A stretch of DNA of 64,000 nt, taken from contig JACKDJ010000013.1 in assembly GCA_020633625.1 (NCBI GenBank), forward strand, positions 47,784 to 111,783, read 5' to 3'. The translations under genes and the position numbers were made by a program. This document shows positions 1 through 8,130 of the stretch, piece by piece. Source of the DNA: Myxococcales bacterium. GTDB lineage: Bacteria; Myxococcota_A; Bradymonadia; REDH01. Every line of letters starts with the position of its first letter. The first letter of the stretch is position 1. The notes under the pieces were generated by a model. That model saw nothing but the letters and a program-made list of their open reading frames with translations. It had not been told where the DNA came from and searched no databases.

Positions 1-795
1 CTCTCCTGGGTCGGCTCCAGTCCGATCGCGCGGCGGCCCTCCGTCGCGATCGTGGGGACGCGGCGCCTGCATGGCGTCTCTGGCACCAGCGTCGCCGAGT
101 TCCTGCACGAACTCGTGCCTTCGGTCGGCCTCCCCGTCGTCTCTGGCGGTGCGCTCGGCGTCGACACCGTCGCGCACCGCGCCGCCCTCGAGGCCGGCCT
201 CCCCGTCACTGTCGTCATCGCAGGTGGGCTGTGTCACCCGTCGCCTGCCTCGAACCGAGCCGACTTCCGCCGCGTCGTCGCCGCTGGCGGCACCGTGGTC
301 TCGGACCGGCCTCCGGCGATGCCACCTGCGCGGCACGACTTCGTGCGGCGGAATCGTCTCATCGCCGCGCTCGCAGACGTCGTCGTTGTTGCGGCGGCGC
401 CCGAGGCGAGCGGCGCGCTGGCTACCGCACGGTACGCGGCACAGCTCGGGCGTGTCGTCCTCGCTGTGCCCGGCGCGCCGCGGGATCCGCTGTTCGCGGG
501 GAATCACCAGCTCCTCCGGCAAGGTGCGCGCATCTGCTGCTGCGCCGAGGACGTCGTCTCGGCGCTCGGCGGCGCCCTCGTTGCTGGCGGCGTGCTGCGG
601 CGCGAGCTGCCCGCACGGGCGGCGTCGCCTTCTCAGGGGGCGCCCGAGACCGCGATCCCCGACACAGCGCGCCGCGTTCTCGAGCTGCTGCAGGCGAACG
701 GGCACGATGTCGACGCCGTGATCCGGGCATCTGGGCTCAGCGCCGGCGACGTCCAGGCGTCGGTGCTGGAGCTGGAGCTTGCCGGCGCGATCTGA
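1..795 (+). CDS. dprA: DNA processing protein DprA (5' partial)
   Basis: The reading frame is open from the first base, so the N-terminus lies outside the window. DprA is a Rossmann-like single-strand DNA binding protein that loads RecA onto incoming DNA during transformation. Visible family marks are the VAIVGTRR strand at the start, the GGALGVDTVAHRAAL helix-turn region, FVRRNRLIAALAD, and the late AVPG and GN..L...GA stretches. The last 60 or so residues look like the DprA winged-helix tail. It sits upstream of trmFO and xerC in the same direction, the order known from Firmicutes but without topA. Family assignment is firm; function in natural competence is inferred. Confidence 0.93.
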   Translation, partial: LSWVGSSPIARRPSVAIVGTRRLHGVSGTSVAEFLHELVPSVGLPVVSGGALGVDTVAHRAALEAGLPVTVVIAGGLCHPSPASNRADFRRVVAAGGTVVSDRPPAMPPARHDFVRRNRLIAALADVVVVAAAPEASGALATARYAAQLGRVVLAVPGAPRDPLFAGNHQLLRQGARICCCAEDVVSALGGALVAGGVLRRELPARAASPSQGAPETAIPDTARRVLELLQANGHDVDAVIRASGLSAGDVQASVLELELAGAI

Positions 796-910
796 CGGTC
801 TCCTAGGGGCACCGCGTCTGCAAAGCGGTTCTCGGATCAGCGGCGCTCGACATCCTCTGCCCGCGACGCCGTACGTGCTATCCACGCGCGGCCCGTGCGC
901 AGGAGGATGT

Positions 911-2293
911 GTGTTCGATGTCGCGATCGTCGGTGGGGGGTTGGCAGGTTCGGAGGCCGCGCTGCAGCTCTCGGCCGCCGGATTCGTGGTTGCGCTCTAC
1001 GAGATGCGACCGACGCGGATGACCGAGGCGCACCACACCGAGGGGCTCGCGGAGCTCGTGTGCTCGAACTCCTTTCGGGGCGATGCGCTCTCCAACGCCG
1101 TCGGACTGCTCAAGGAGGAGATGCGCCGCGCCGGGTCGGCGCTGATGGCCGTGGCGGAGCGCTGCTCGGTCCCCGCCGGGGGGGCGCTGGCGGTCGATCG
1201 CGATCGCTTCTCGGCCGAGGTGACCGCACTCGTCGCGGCGGCGCCGAACATCACGGTGCGTCGCGAGGAAGTCGACTCGATCCCGGTCGCCGACGCGCGG
1301 CTGACGATCGTCGCAACGGGGCCGCTCACCTCACCATCGCTCGTGGCCTCGCTGACGGCCCTCACGGGCTCCGAGCAGCTCTACTTCTACGACTCGATCG
1401 CGCCGATCATCGACGCCGAGTCCATCGACACTTCGATCGTCTTCGCGGCGAGTCGGTACGGGAAGGGAGAGGGCGACGACTACTTGAACTGCCCTCTGTC
1501 GCGCGATGAGTACGGTGCCTTTATCGACGCGATGCTGGGCGCCGAGCTCGCGCCGACCAAGGAGTTCGAAGAGGCGAAGTTCTTCGAGGCGTGCCTTCCC
1601 GTCGAGGTCATGGCGGCCCGCGGCCGGGATACTCTGCGGTTCGGCCCGATGAAGCCGGTGGGGCTCGACGATCCCCGCACCGGCCGTTGGCCTCACGCGG
1701 TCGTGCAGCTCCGCACCGAGAACCTGGAGCGCACGGCGTACAACCTCGTCGGCTTCCAGAGCCGCATGAAGTGGGGTGAGCAGGCGCGCGTGTTCAGGAT
1801 GATCCCCGGGCTCGAGCGCGCGGAGTTCCTGCGGTTTGGCTCGGTGCACCGGAACACGTTCGTGCACGGCCCGCGCGTTCTCGGGTCGTGGCTCGAGCTC
1901 CGCGCAGACGCCCGGATTCGGCTCGCCGGACAGCTCACGGGGGTCGAAGGCTACGTGGAGTCGACCGCGTGCGGCATGCTGGCGGCATGGGGGGCGGCGG
2001 CGACGCTGCGGGGCCTGTCGCTAGAGGCACCTCCGCCGACGACCGCGCTCGGCGCGCTGCAGCGTCACGTGACGGGCGAGCTCGCGTTCGATCCGGCGGC
2101 CTACCAGCCGTCCAACGTGAACTGGGCGATGTTCCCCTCGCCCGATGACGCTCGCGAGCGCGACAAGCGCGTCAAGCGCGAGCGCATGGCGGCTCGCGGC
2201 CTCGACGCGCTCGATGTGTGGCTCGAGGGGGTCGGTGCCGCCGGGCTGCGACGCCCGGGGTTTCGGCGCCACGAGCCGACGGTCAGCGCCTGA
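911..2293 (+). CDS. trmFO: methylenetetrahydrofolate--tRNA-(uracil-54-C5)-methyltransferase TrmFO
   Basis: Folate- and FAD-dependent enzyme that makes ribothymidine at position 54 of the tRNA T-loop. The start chosen is GTG 911, preceded by AGGAGG at 901-906; it places the FAD-binding Rossmann motif VAIVGGGLAGSEAAL immediately at the N-terminus as the family requires. The frame extends upstream to 779, but that extension is low in family resemblance and overlaps dprA. About 460 residues, normal for the family. Typical segments such as the LVCSNSFRGD region and the GQLTGVEGYVES motif near residue 340 are present. Context with xerC and hslVU downstream matches the classical gene order. Confidence 0.95.
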   Translation: MFDVAIVGGGLAGSEAALQLSAAGFVVALYEMRPTRMTEAHHTEGLAELVCSNSFRGDALSNAVGLLKEEMRRAGSALMAVAERCSVPAGGALAVDRDRFSAEVTALVAAAPNITVRREEVDSIPVADARLTIVATGPLTSPSLVASLTALTGSEQLYFYDSIAPIIDAESIDTSIVFAASRYGKGEGDDYLNCPLSRDEYGAFIDAMLGAELAPTKEFEEAKFFEACLPVEVMAARGRDTLRFGPMKPVGLDDPRTGRWPHAVVQLRTENLERTAYNLVGFQSRMKWGEQARVFRMIPGLERAEFLRFGSVHRNTFVHGPRVLGSWLELRADARIRLAGQLTGVEGYVESTACGMLAAWGAAATLRGLSLEAPPPTTALGALQRHVTGELAFDPAAYQPSNVNWAMFPSPDDARERDKRVKRERMAARGLDALDVWLEGVGAAGLRRPGFRRHEPTVSA

Positions 2294-2409
2294 CGCGTCG
2301 ATCTGGCGCGCGCCGGTGCGGCCGCCCGCGGTCGGTCGGGCGTCCGGCCGGGCCTGAGGAAGAGGCCCGTGAAGTTGCAGCGCGCGCGACACGGACGCAC
2401 CCTCAGCGC

Positions 2410-3348
2410 ATGTCAGGCTGGGAGTACGAGATCGCAGAGTTCGTCGAGGTCCTCAGGGCCGAGCGTGGCGCGTCGCCCGAGACGGTGCGGGCCTACGAGG
2501 GAGACCTGCGCCATTTCTTCGAGTGGTCGGCCACGACGCCGAGGGCAGCCACTTGTGCAGCCGAGATCGCGGTGGCGACGGTGCGGGGCTACCTAGCCGC
2601 CCACATCCGGGGGCACGCCCGTTCGACGCTGGCGAGACGGCTCGCGGCGCTTCGGAGCTTCCTTGGAGACCGCGTGCGCCAGGGCCTGCTCGACGTCAAC
2701 GTCGCCAAGCTGGTCGTCACACCGAAGCAGCCGAAGCACCTGTGCGAGGTGCTGAGCGTCGACGACGCGGCGACGCTCCTCGACGCGCCGTGCGACGTCG
2801 ACCGTCCGCTCGCGGTGCGCGACCATGCCATGTGGGAGCTCGCGTATTCGTCGGGACTGCGCGTGAGCGAGCTTGTCGGTCTCGACCGTCCCGCGCTGGA
2901 CCTGTCCGAGGGCTGGGTGCGGGTTCTCGGCAAGGGCTCGAAGGAGCGCGAGGTCCCAGTGGGGGAGGCGGCGCTCGCGGCGCTGGGCGCCTACGTTGCC
3001 GACGCGCGCGAGGCGCTCCTCGATCGCGGCGATCGGCAGACATCCGCGCTGTTCCTCAACTACCGGGGCGAGCGGATCTCGGCGCGGAGCGTGCGTCGCC
3101 TGCTCGACGACGCTCAGCTCCGCGCAGGGACGAAGGGGCGGGTCTCGCCGCACGGGCTGCGTCACTCGTTCGCGACGCACATGCTGGAGGGGGGCGCGGA
3201 CCTACGTGGGATCCAGGAGATGCTGGGCCACGCGAGCGTTGCGACGACGGAGCGCTACACGCACGTCACGCTCGACCACCTGAGCCGCGTCTACGATGCC
3301 GCGCATCCACGTGCGGCCCGCCGTCGATTGCCCGCGACGGGTGGGTGA
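2410..3348 (+). CDS. xerC: tyrosine recombinase XerC/XerD
   Basis: Site-specific tyrosine recombinase of about 312 residues, expected to resolve chromosome dimers at dif with a partner Xer protein. The N-terminal SAM-like DNA-binding domain (about 1-95) precedes the catalytic domain. The catalytic set is complete: Arg151 in SGLRVSEL, a Lys in LGKGSKERE, His248 and Arg251 in HGLRH, His274 in LGHAS and nucleophile Tyr283 in ERYTH. ATG 2410 is the best start because it gives the usual XerC N-terminus; the open frame continues upstream over the 3' end of trmFO. XerC rather than XerD is favoured by its place between trmFO and hslV, but this is context, not proof. Confidence 0.92.
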   Translation: MSGWEYEIAEFVEVLRAERGASPETVRAYEGDLRHFFEWSATTPRAATCAAEIAVATVRGYLAAHIRGHARSTLARRLAALRSFLGDRVRQGLLDVNVAKLVVTPKQPKHLCEVLSVDDAATLLDAPCDVDRPLAVRDHAMWELAYSSGLRVSELVGLDRPALDLSEGWVRVLGKGSKEREVPVGEAALAALGAYVADAREALLDRGDRQTSALFLNYRGERISARSVRRLLDDAQLRAGTKGRVSPHGLRHSFATHMLEGGADLRGIQEMLGHASVATTERYTHVTLDHLSRVYDAAHPRAARRRLPATGG

Positions 3349-3401
3349 TTAGGCTCGCGCGTCGGCGCGGTGCGCGCCTTCGATCGAGTCTAGGAGTGCG
3401 A

Positions 3402-3932
3402 ATGTTCAAGGGAACGACGATTCTGTCGGTCCGCTCCGGCGGCCACGTCGTGGTGGCGGGCGACGGGCAGGTGTCGCTGGGCAACACGGTGATGAAGGCC
3501 TCGGCGCGGAAGGTGAGGCGCCTCGTCGACGGCTCCGTCATCGTCGGATTCGCCGGCAGCACCGCCGACGCGATGACGCTGTACGAGAAGCTCGAGGGGA
3601 AGCTGAAGGAGTACAACAACAACCTGACGCGCGCGGCCGTGGAGCTCGCGAAGGACTGGCGCTCCGACAAGTACCTGCGCAGGCTCGAGGCGATGCTCGT
3701 CGCCGCCGACCGCGACCAGACGTTCGTCCTCTCCGGGACCGGCGACGTGCTACAGCCAGACGAGGGTATCGTCGCGATCGGGTCCGGCGCCGGATACGCC
3801 CTCGCTGCGGCTCGAGCGCTGAAGCGGTCGACCGAGCTTGGGCCTCGCGAGATCTGCCAGCAGGCGATGGGGATCGCGGCCGAGATCTGCGTGTTCACCA
3901 ACGACCAGCTCACGATCGAGGAGCTCCGATGA
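3402..3932 (+). CDS. hslV: ATP-dependent protease proteolytic subunit HslV
   Basis: Proteasome-like peptidase that forms a double hexamer and degrades proteins fed by HslU. About 176 residues, the usual size. The sequence opens MFKGTTILSVRS, so removal of a four-residue propeptide would expose the catalytic Thr5. Family motifs AGDGQVSLGNTVMK and ARKVRRL follow. ATG 3402 was chosen because it gives the short propeptide typical of the family; the open frame runs far upstream in the shadow of xerC. The stop codon overlaps the hslU start by four bases (ATGA), indicating translational coupling. Confidence 0.96.
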   Translation: MFKGTTILSVRSGGHVVVAGDGQVSLGNTVMKASARKVRRLVDGSVIVGFAGSTADAMTLYEKLEGKLKEYNNNLTRAAVELAKDWRSDKYLRRLEAMLVAADRDQTFVLSGTGDVLQPDEGIVAIGSGAGYALAAARALKRSTELGPREICQQAMGIAAEICVFTNDQLTIEELR

Positions 3933-5254
3933 GCTACATGGTGCAGTCGCTGACCCCCCGCGAAGTGGTCAACGAGCTCGACCGGTACATAGTGGGGCAG
4001 GGGGCCGCGAAGCGGGCGGTGGCGCTGGCGTTGCGCGCACGTTGGCGTCGTCAGCAGCTCCCTCCTGAGCTCCGCGACGACGTCTCGCCGAAGAACATCA
4101 TCATGATCGGGCCGACAGGGGTCGGGAAGACCGAGATCGCGCGACGGCTCGCCCGCCTGTCGCAGGCGCCGTTCCTGAAGGTCGAAGCGTCGAAGTTCAC
4201 GGAGGTCGGGTACGTCGGGCGTGACGTCGAGTCGATGGTGCGTGATCTGGTCGAGACCGGGATCGCGCTGGTGCGCGCCGAGCACGAAGAGCGCGTCCGG
4301 TCTCGCGCGGTAGCGGCGGCGGTCGAGCGGGTCGCCGAGGCGCTGCTCAAGGCCGACGGGCGCTCGCTCGTCGGAGCGGATCGCGAGTCGTACATTCGAC
4401 GCGTGCGAGCCGGTGAGCTCGACGAGCGCAGCGTCGAGGTTCAGGTGCCAGAGAAGCGCCCCGCCATGTTCGAGATCTTCTCGCCGCGGGGCGGGATGGA
4501 GGAGATGGGCGTGAGCCTCGGCGACATGCTCGGGAACGCGATGCCGAAGCGAAAGCGCACGGCGCACCTGAAGGTCAGCCAGGCATTGCGGGCGTACGAG
4601 GCCGAGGAGGCCGAGAAGCTGATCGACCACGAGGCGATCGTCGCCGAGGCGCTGGACCGGACGCAGCAGCACGGCATCATCTTCCTCGACGAGATCGACA
4701 AGATCGCGGGGCGTGAGGGGGCGCGCGGTCCCGACGTGAGCCGCGAGGGGGTTCAGCGCGATCTGTTGCCGGTGGTCGAGGGGTGCAACGTCAACACCAA
4801 GCACGGGATGGTGAAGACGGACCACATCCTCTTCATCGCCGCGGGCGCGTTCCACGTGTCGAAGCCGTCGGATCTGATCCCGGAGCTGCAGGGTCGGTTC
4901 CCGATTCGTGTGGAGCTGGAAGCGCTCAAGGAAGAGGACTTCACGCGAATTCTCTCGGAACCTCGCAACAGCTTGGTGAAGCAATACGTCGAGATGCTGG
5001 CCACCGAGGGCGTCACCGTGCGCGTCGACGAGTCGGCGGTGGCGGAGATCGCACGCATCGCCGGCGAGGTGAACCGCTCGCTCGAGAACATCGGCGCGAG
5101 GCGGCTGCACACGGTGATGGAGCGCGTCTTCGAGGAGCTCTCGTACCATGCCCCAGAGATGCACGGTGCGGTGGTCGACGTCGGGCGGGACTACGTCCGC
5201 GAGCGTCTGGCCGACGTCGTGGCCAACGAGGACCTGTCACGCTACATCCTGTGA
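3929..5254 (+). CDS. hslU: ATP-dependent protease ATPase subunit HslU
   Basis: AAA+ unfoldase partner of HslV, 441 residues. Walker A is GPTGVGKT at 61-68 and Walker B lies at about 250-256 (IIFLDEIDK). The GYVGRDVESMVRDL pore and sensor region is intact. The protein ends in the conserved DLSRYIL tail that inserts into HslV to activate it. Starts at the ATG overlapping the hslV stop. A short gap then separates it from argD, so hslV-hslU is likely the end of the dprA-to-hslU transcription unit. Confidence 0.97.
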   Translation: MSYMVQSLTPREVVNELDRYIVGQGAAKRAVALALRARWRRQQLPPELRDDVSPKNIIMIGPTGVGKTEIARRLARLSQAPFLKVEASKFTEVGYVGRDVESMVRDLVETGIALVRAEHEERVRSRAVAAAVERVAEALLKADGRSLVGADRESYIRRVRAGELDERSVEVQVPEKRPAMFEIFSPRGGMEEMGVSLGDMLGNAMPKRKRTAHLKVSQALRAYEAEEAEKLIDHEAIVAEALDRTQQHGIIFLDEIDKIAGREGARGPDVSREGVQRDLLPVVEGCNVNTKHGMVKTDHILFIAAGAFHVSKPSDLIPELQGRFPIRVELEALKEEDFTRILSEPRNSLVKQYVEMLATEGVTVRVDESAVAEIARIAGEVNRSLENIGARRLHTVMERVFEELSYHAPEMHGAVVDVGRDYVRERLADVVANEDLSRYIL

Positions 5255-5316
5255 CGGGCCGGTGAGCGCCGCTCGGTAGGCGAGCTCGCCGCCGGTCCGC
5301 GCACTCGGAGCCCGTG

Positions 5317-6528
5317 ATGACCACAGTCGCCACCGACACGCTCGTCGCCCTGGGTCGGCGAACCATCTCGATGAACTACGCCCCGGCGCCGGTCGTGCTG
5401 GAGCGCGGTCAGGGCGCGCGCGTGTGGGACACAGAGGGGCGTGAGTACATCGACCTGCTCGCGGGCATCGCGGTCAGCGTCGTTGGGCACGCGCACCCTA
5501 GACTCGTCGCCGCGTTGCAGGATCAAGTCTCGAAGCTGCTTCATGTCTCGAACGGCTTCTTTACCGAGCCGCAGGTCCTCTTGATGGAGGCGCTTACGCG
5601 GCTGTCGTTCGCGAGCCGCGTGTACTTCGGCAACTCTGGGGCCGAGGCGAACGAGGCGGCGATCAAGCTGGCGCGACGCTATCAGCGGGTGGTGCGGGGG
5701 ACTCCGCGGTTCGAGGTGATTTCGTTCGTTCACGGCTTTCACGGCCGCACGTACGGGGCGCTGTCGGCGACCGCCCAGCCGAAGTACCACGCTGGGTTCG
5801 AGCCGATGGTGCCCGGATTCGTGCCGGCGACGTTCGGTGATCTCGGGTCGGTCGAGGCGCGCATCGGTCCGCACACTGCGGCCATCCTCGTCGAGCCGGT
5901 GCAGGGGGAGGGCGGTGTGGTGCCGGCCCCGGATGGCTTCCTCGCCGGTCTGCGTGAGCTCTGCGATCGGCACGGGATCCTGCTGATCTTCGACGAGGTG
6001 CAGACGGGCTGCGGGCGCACCGGGCGATGGTTCGGCTACGAGCACGCCGGCGTCGCGCCAGACATCATGACGCTCGCGAAGGGCATCGCGGGGGGAGTGC
6101 CGCTCGGCGTGATGCTGGCGACCGAGGAGGTGTCGGCGGGGTTCACGCGCGGTTCGCATGCGTCGACGTTTGGAGGAAATCCGCTGGCGACCCGCGCTGG
6201 GCTCGAGGTGATTCGGATCGTCGAGGAGGACGGGCTGGTCGCGCGTGGCGCGGAGCTCGGGGAGCGGCTCCGGTCCGGGCTGAGCGGCCTCGCGGGGCGG
6301 TTCCCGATCGCCGCCGTCCGCGGGCTCGGCGCGATGACCGGCGCTGAGTTGGCCGCGTCACCGGAACAGACCGCGCAGGTCATCGCGGCCGCGCGCGAGC
6401 GCGGGCTGCTCCTGAACCTGGCGGGCTCGACGGTGCTTCGCTTCGTGCCGCCGCTGGTGGCCGCGGATGTCGACGTCGACTCGGGGCTGGAGCGCCTGGA
6501 GGGGGCCCTCGGCAGTGTCTTTGGCTAG
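5317..6528 (+). CDS. argD: acetylornithine aminotransferase ArgD
   Basis: PLP-dependent class III aminotransferase acting in arginine biosynthesis (N-acetylornithine and 2-oxoglutarate to N-acetylglutamate semialdehyde). About 403 residues. The PLP lysine is Lys255 in LAKGIAGGVPLG, and the FDEVQTGCGRTG motif that binds the cofactor pyridine ring is present upstream of it. ATG 5317 is preferred with a GGAG upstream; a GTG three bases earlier is also possible. No other arginine gene is adjacent, so ornithine or succinyl-ornithine transaminase activity cannot be excluded, but length and motifs favour ArgD. Confidence 0.88.
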   Translation: MTTVATDTLVALGRRTISMNYAPAPVVLERGQGARVWDTEGREYIDLLAGIAVSVVGHAHPRLVAALQDQVSKLLHVSNGFFTEPQVLLMEALTRLSFASRVYFGNSGAEANEAAIKLARRYQRVVRGTPRFEVISFVHGFHGRTYGALSATAQPKYHAGFEPMVPGFVPATFGDLGSVEARIGPHTAAILVEPVQGEGGVVPAPDGFLAGLRELCDRHGILLIFDEVQTGCGRTGRWFGYEHAGVAPDIMTLAKGIAGGVPLGVMLATEEVSAGFTRGSHASTFGGNPLATRAGLEVIRIVEEDGLVARGAELGERLRSGLSGLAGRFPIAAVRGLGAMTGAELAASPEQTAQVIAAARERGLLLNLAGSTVLRFVPPLVAADVDVDSGLERLEGALGSVFG

Positions 6529-6595
6529 GTCCGGCGTGGGCGGTGTGGGGCCGTGTCGGAGCGTCACCGTGCCGCACGCCGCTCGGCGCTGTCGC

Positions 6596-6624
6596 TTGCT
6601 GCGTCAGGTCGGGTCGGATACACC
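6596..6624 (+). promoter_or_regulatory. candidate sigma70-type promoter for the J-protein/dnaK module
   Basis: TTGCTG at 6596-6601 and TACACC at 6619-6624 are separated by 17 bases. The expected transcript start near 6631 lies just upstream of the GTG at 6655 and supports that start over the earlier GTG at 6553. Inferred from consensus only. Confidence 0.4.
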
Positions 6625-6654
6625 GGATGTCCGGCCCCCCTTCCGTGCAGTTCT

Positions 6655-8118
6655 GTGACGACCGAGCGCGACTTCATGCGGCGCGTTGGTGCCGACCGCG
6701 TGCCGGCGACGACGACGGTGTCCCCGGACCCCGCGGTCGTGCTCTCGCCGTACGACTACTTCCTGCTCTCCCGCATCGACGGGAGGACGACGCTGCGCGT
6801 TTTGAGGCAGATAGCCGGGACTGGAGAGGCGGAGTTCGACGCCTCGTTCACGAAGCTGATCGCAGCGGGCCTGGCACGCGTACCGGGAGTCCAGCGCGAC
6901 GATGCGTTGTCTGCGCTCGGACTCGACGCGGGGGCGGCGCCCCCGGCCGCGACGATTGCTCCGCCGTCGGCAGCGCCACCGGCCCCAGCTCCGCCGGCTC
7001 CAAGCCCGAGGACTCCAGCGGCCGCTTCGGCTTCGGCGGCCGTCCCGGAAGCCGGTCCGCCCTCGGCGGCGGCGCCCGTCGTGTCGACCGCGCCGGTCGC
7101 GGCGCCAGTTCAGGAGGACTCGGACGTCGACGACCACGACGACGACGACGACGACCCGCTGGACGTCGTGCCCCCGACTGGCGTCGGGGAGCGGTACGAG
7201 GCCGTCGCGACTCGTCAGGAGAAGGCCGTCAAGGCGTCGACGCCGCGTCTGACGCGCGAGCTGATCCCGCGCGGCTGGCCGATCCCGTTCCAACAATTCA
7301 CGTTCGACCCCGAGACGATGGCGACGGGGCCGGCGCTCGACGGTGAGCAGAAGCAGGTGGTGCTGTACTACCACTACCATCTGCAGCGCGTGAGCTACTA
7401 CGACCTGCTCGGGCTGCCGTCGGGGGCGTCGCGGCGCGACGTCAAGCTCGCCTACTTCCGGCTGTCGAAGGCGTTTCACCCGGACCGCTGGTACCGCAAA
7501 GAGACTGGCGAGTTCGGGGACTACATCGAGGACGTGTTCAAGTGGCTCAACCGGGCCTACGGCGTGCTCTCTTCGCCGACGAAGCGTCGCGGCTACGACA
7601 AGCTGATCGCGCGTGGGTACGTCGGCGAGTGGCAGCTCGAGGGGCCGGTGGCGACTCAGGCAAAGCGGGCGCATCCTCCGCAGCAGCGCGGCTCCGGCGG
7701 TGACGCGTCGGGAGACGGGCGCGCGGGGGCGACGGACGCGCGTCGCACGATGGACGCGCTTCTTCTGAAGGCGCGCGCGCTGGAGGCGGCTGCAGACTGG
7801 TCCGGCGCGGTCGACCTGTACAACAGGGCGATCTCGGTGTCGCCGTCTGCGGATTTGCGAATCCGACTCGTCGAGTGCATGCTGAAGGCCACGATGGACC
7901 CCGCCGAGATCGACCAGCACATCGCTCATGCGCGCGCCGAAGGGGCCGAGGCGAAGGGCGTTTTGCTGCTTGAAGCCGAGGTCGCCCGTCGGCTCGGCGA
8001 TGTGATTCGCGCCGAGTCGGCGTATCGAGGGATGTTGGCCCTGGAGCCCTCGAACCCGGTCGCGAGGCTGGGGCTGGAGAAGCTCGGGGCGTCTGTAGAC
8101 AGCGCCGATCAGGCTTAG
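6655..8118 (+). CDS. J-domain co-chaperone with N-terminal winged-helix-like domain and C-terminal TPR region
   Basis: Predicted Hsp40-type protein of about 487 residues. Residues 30-78 form a compact helical domain with the signature FLLSRIDGRTTLRVL. A long Pro/Ala-rich linker and an Asp-rich run of about ten residues follow. A J-domain (about 246-310) carries an intact HPD at His275, the residues that stimulate Hsp70 ATPase. The C-terminal part (about 370-487) looks TPR-like. There is no zinc-finger or G/F region, so it is not canonical DnaJ. dnaK follows after 12 bases. GTG 6655 is chosen because a candidate promoter lies immediately upstream; ATG 6676 is an alternative. Client or location is unknown. 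Confidence 0.85.
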   Translation: MTTERDFMRRVGADRVPATTTVSPDPAVVLSPYDYFLLSRIDGRTTLRVLRQIAGTGEAEFDASFTKLIAAGLARVPGVQRDDALSALGLDAGAAPPAATIAPPSAAPPAPAPPAPSPRTPAAASASAAVPEAGPPSAAAPVVSTAPVAAPVQEDSDVDDHDDDDDDPLDVVPPTGVGERYEAVATRQEKAVKASTPRLTRELIPRGWPIPFQQFTFDPETMATGPALDGEQKQVVLYYHYHLQRVSYYDLLGLPSGASRRDVKLAYFRLSKAFHPDRWYRKETGEFGDYIEDVFKWLNRAYGVLSSPTKRRGYDKLIARGYVGEWQLEGPVATQAKRAHPPQQRGSGGDASGDGRAGATDARRTMDALLLKARALEAAADWSGAVDLYNRAISVSPSADLRIRLVECMLKATMDPAEIDQHIAHARAEGAEAKGVLLLEAEVARRLGDVIRAESAYRGMLALEPSNPVARLGLEKLGASVDSADQA

Positions 8119-8130
8119 AACGAGGACCGC

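Noticed and set aside
784..870. tRNA-Cys-like stretch with GTCTGCAAA and a GCTCGA element between dprA and trmFO.
   Set aside because: The acceptor and T stems do not pair, and the distance between arms is wrong. Only the anticodon-like segment resembles tRNA.
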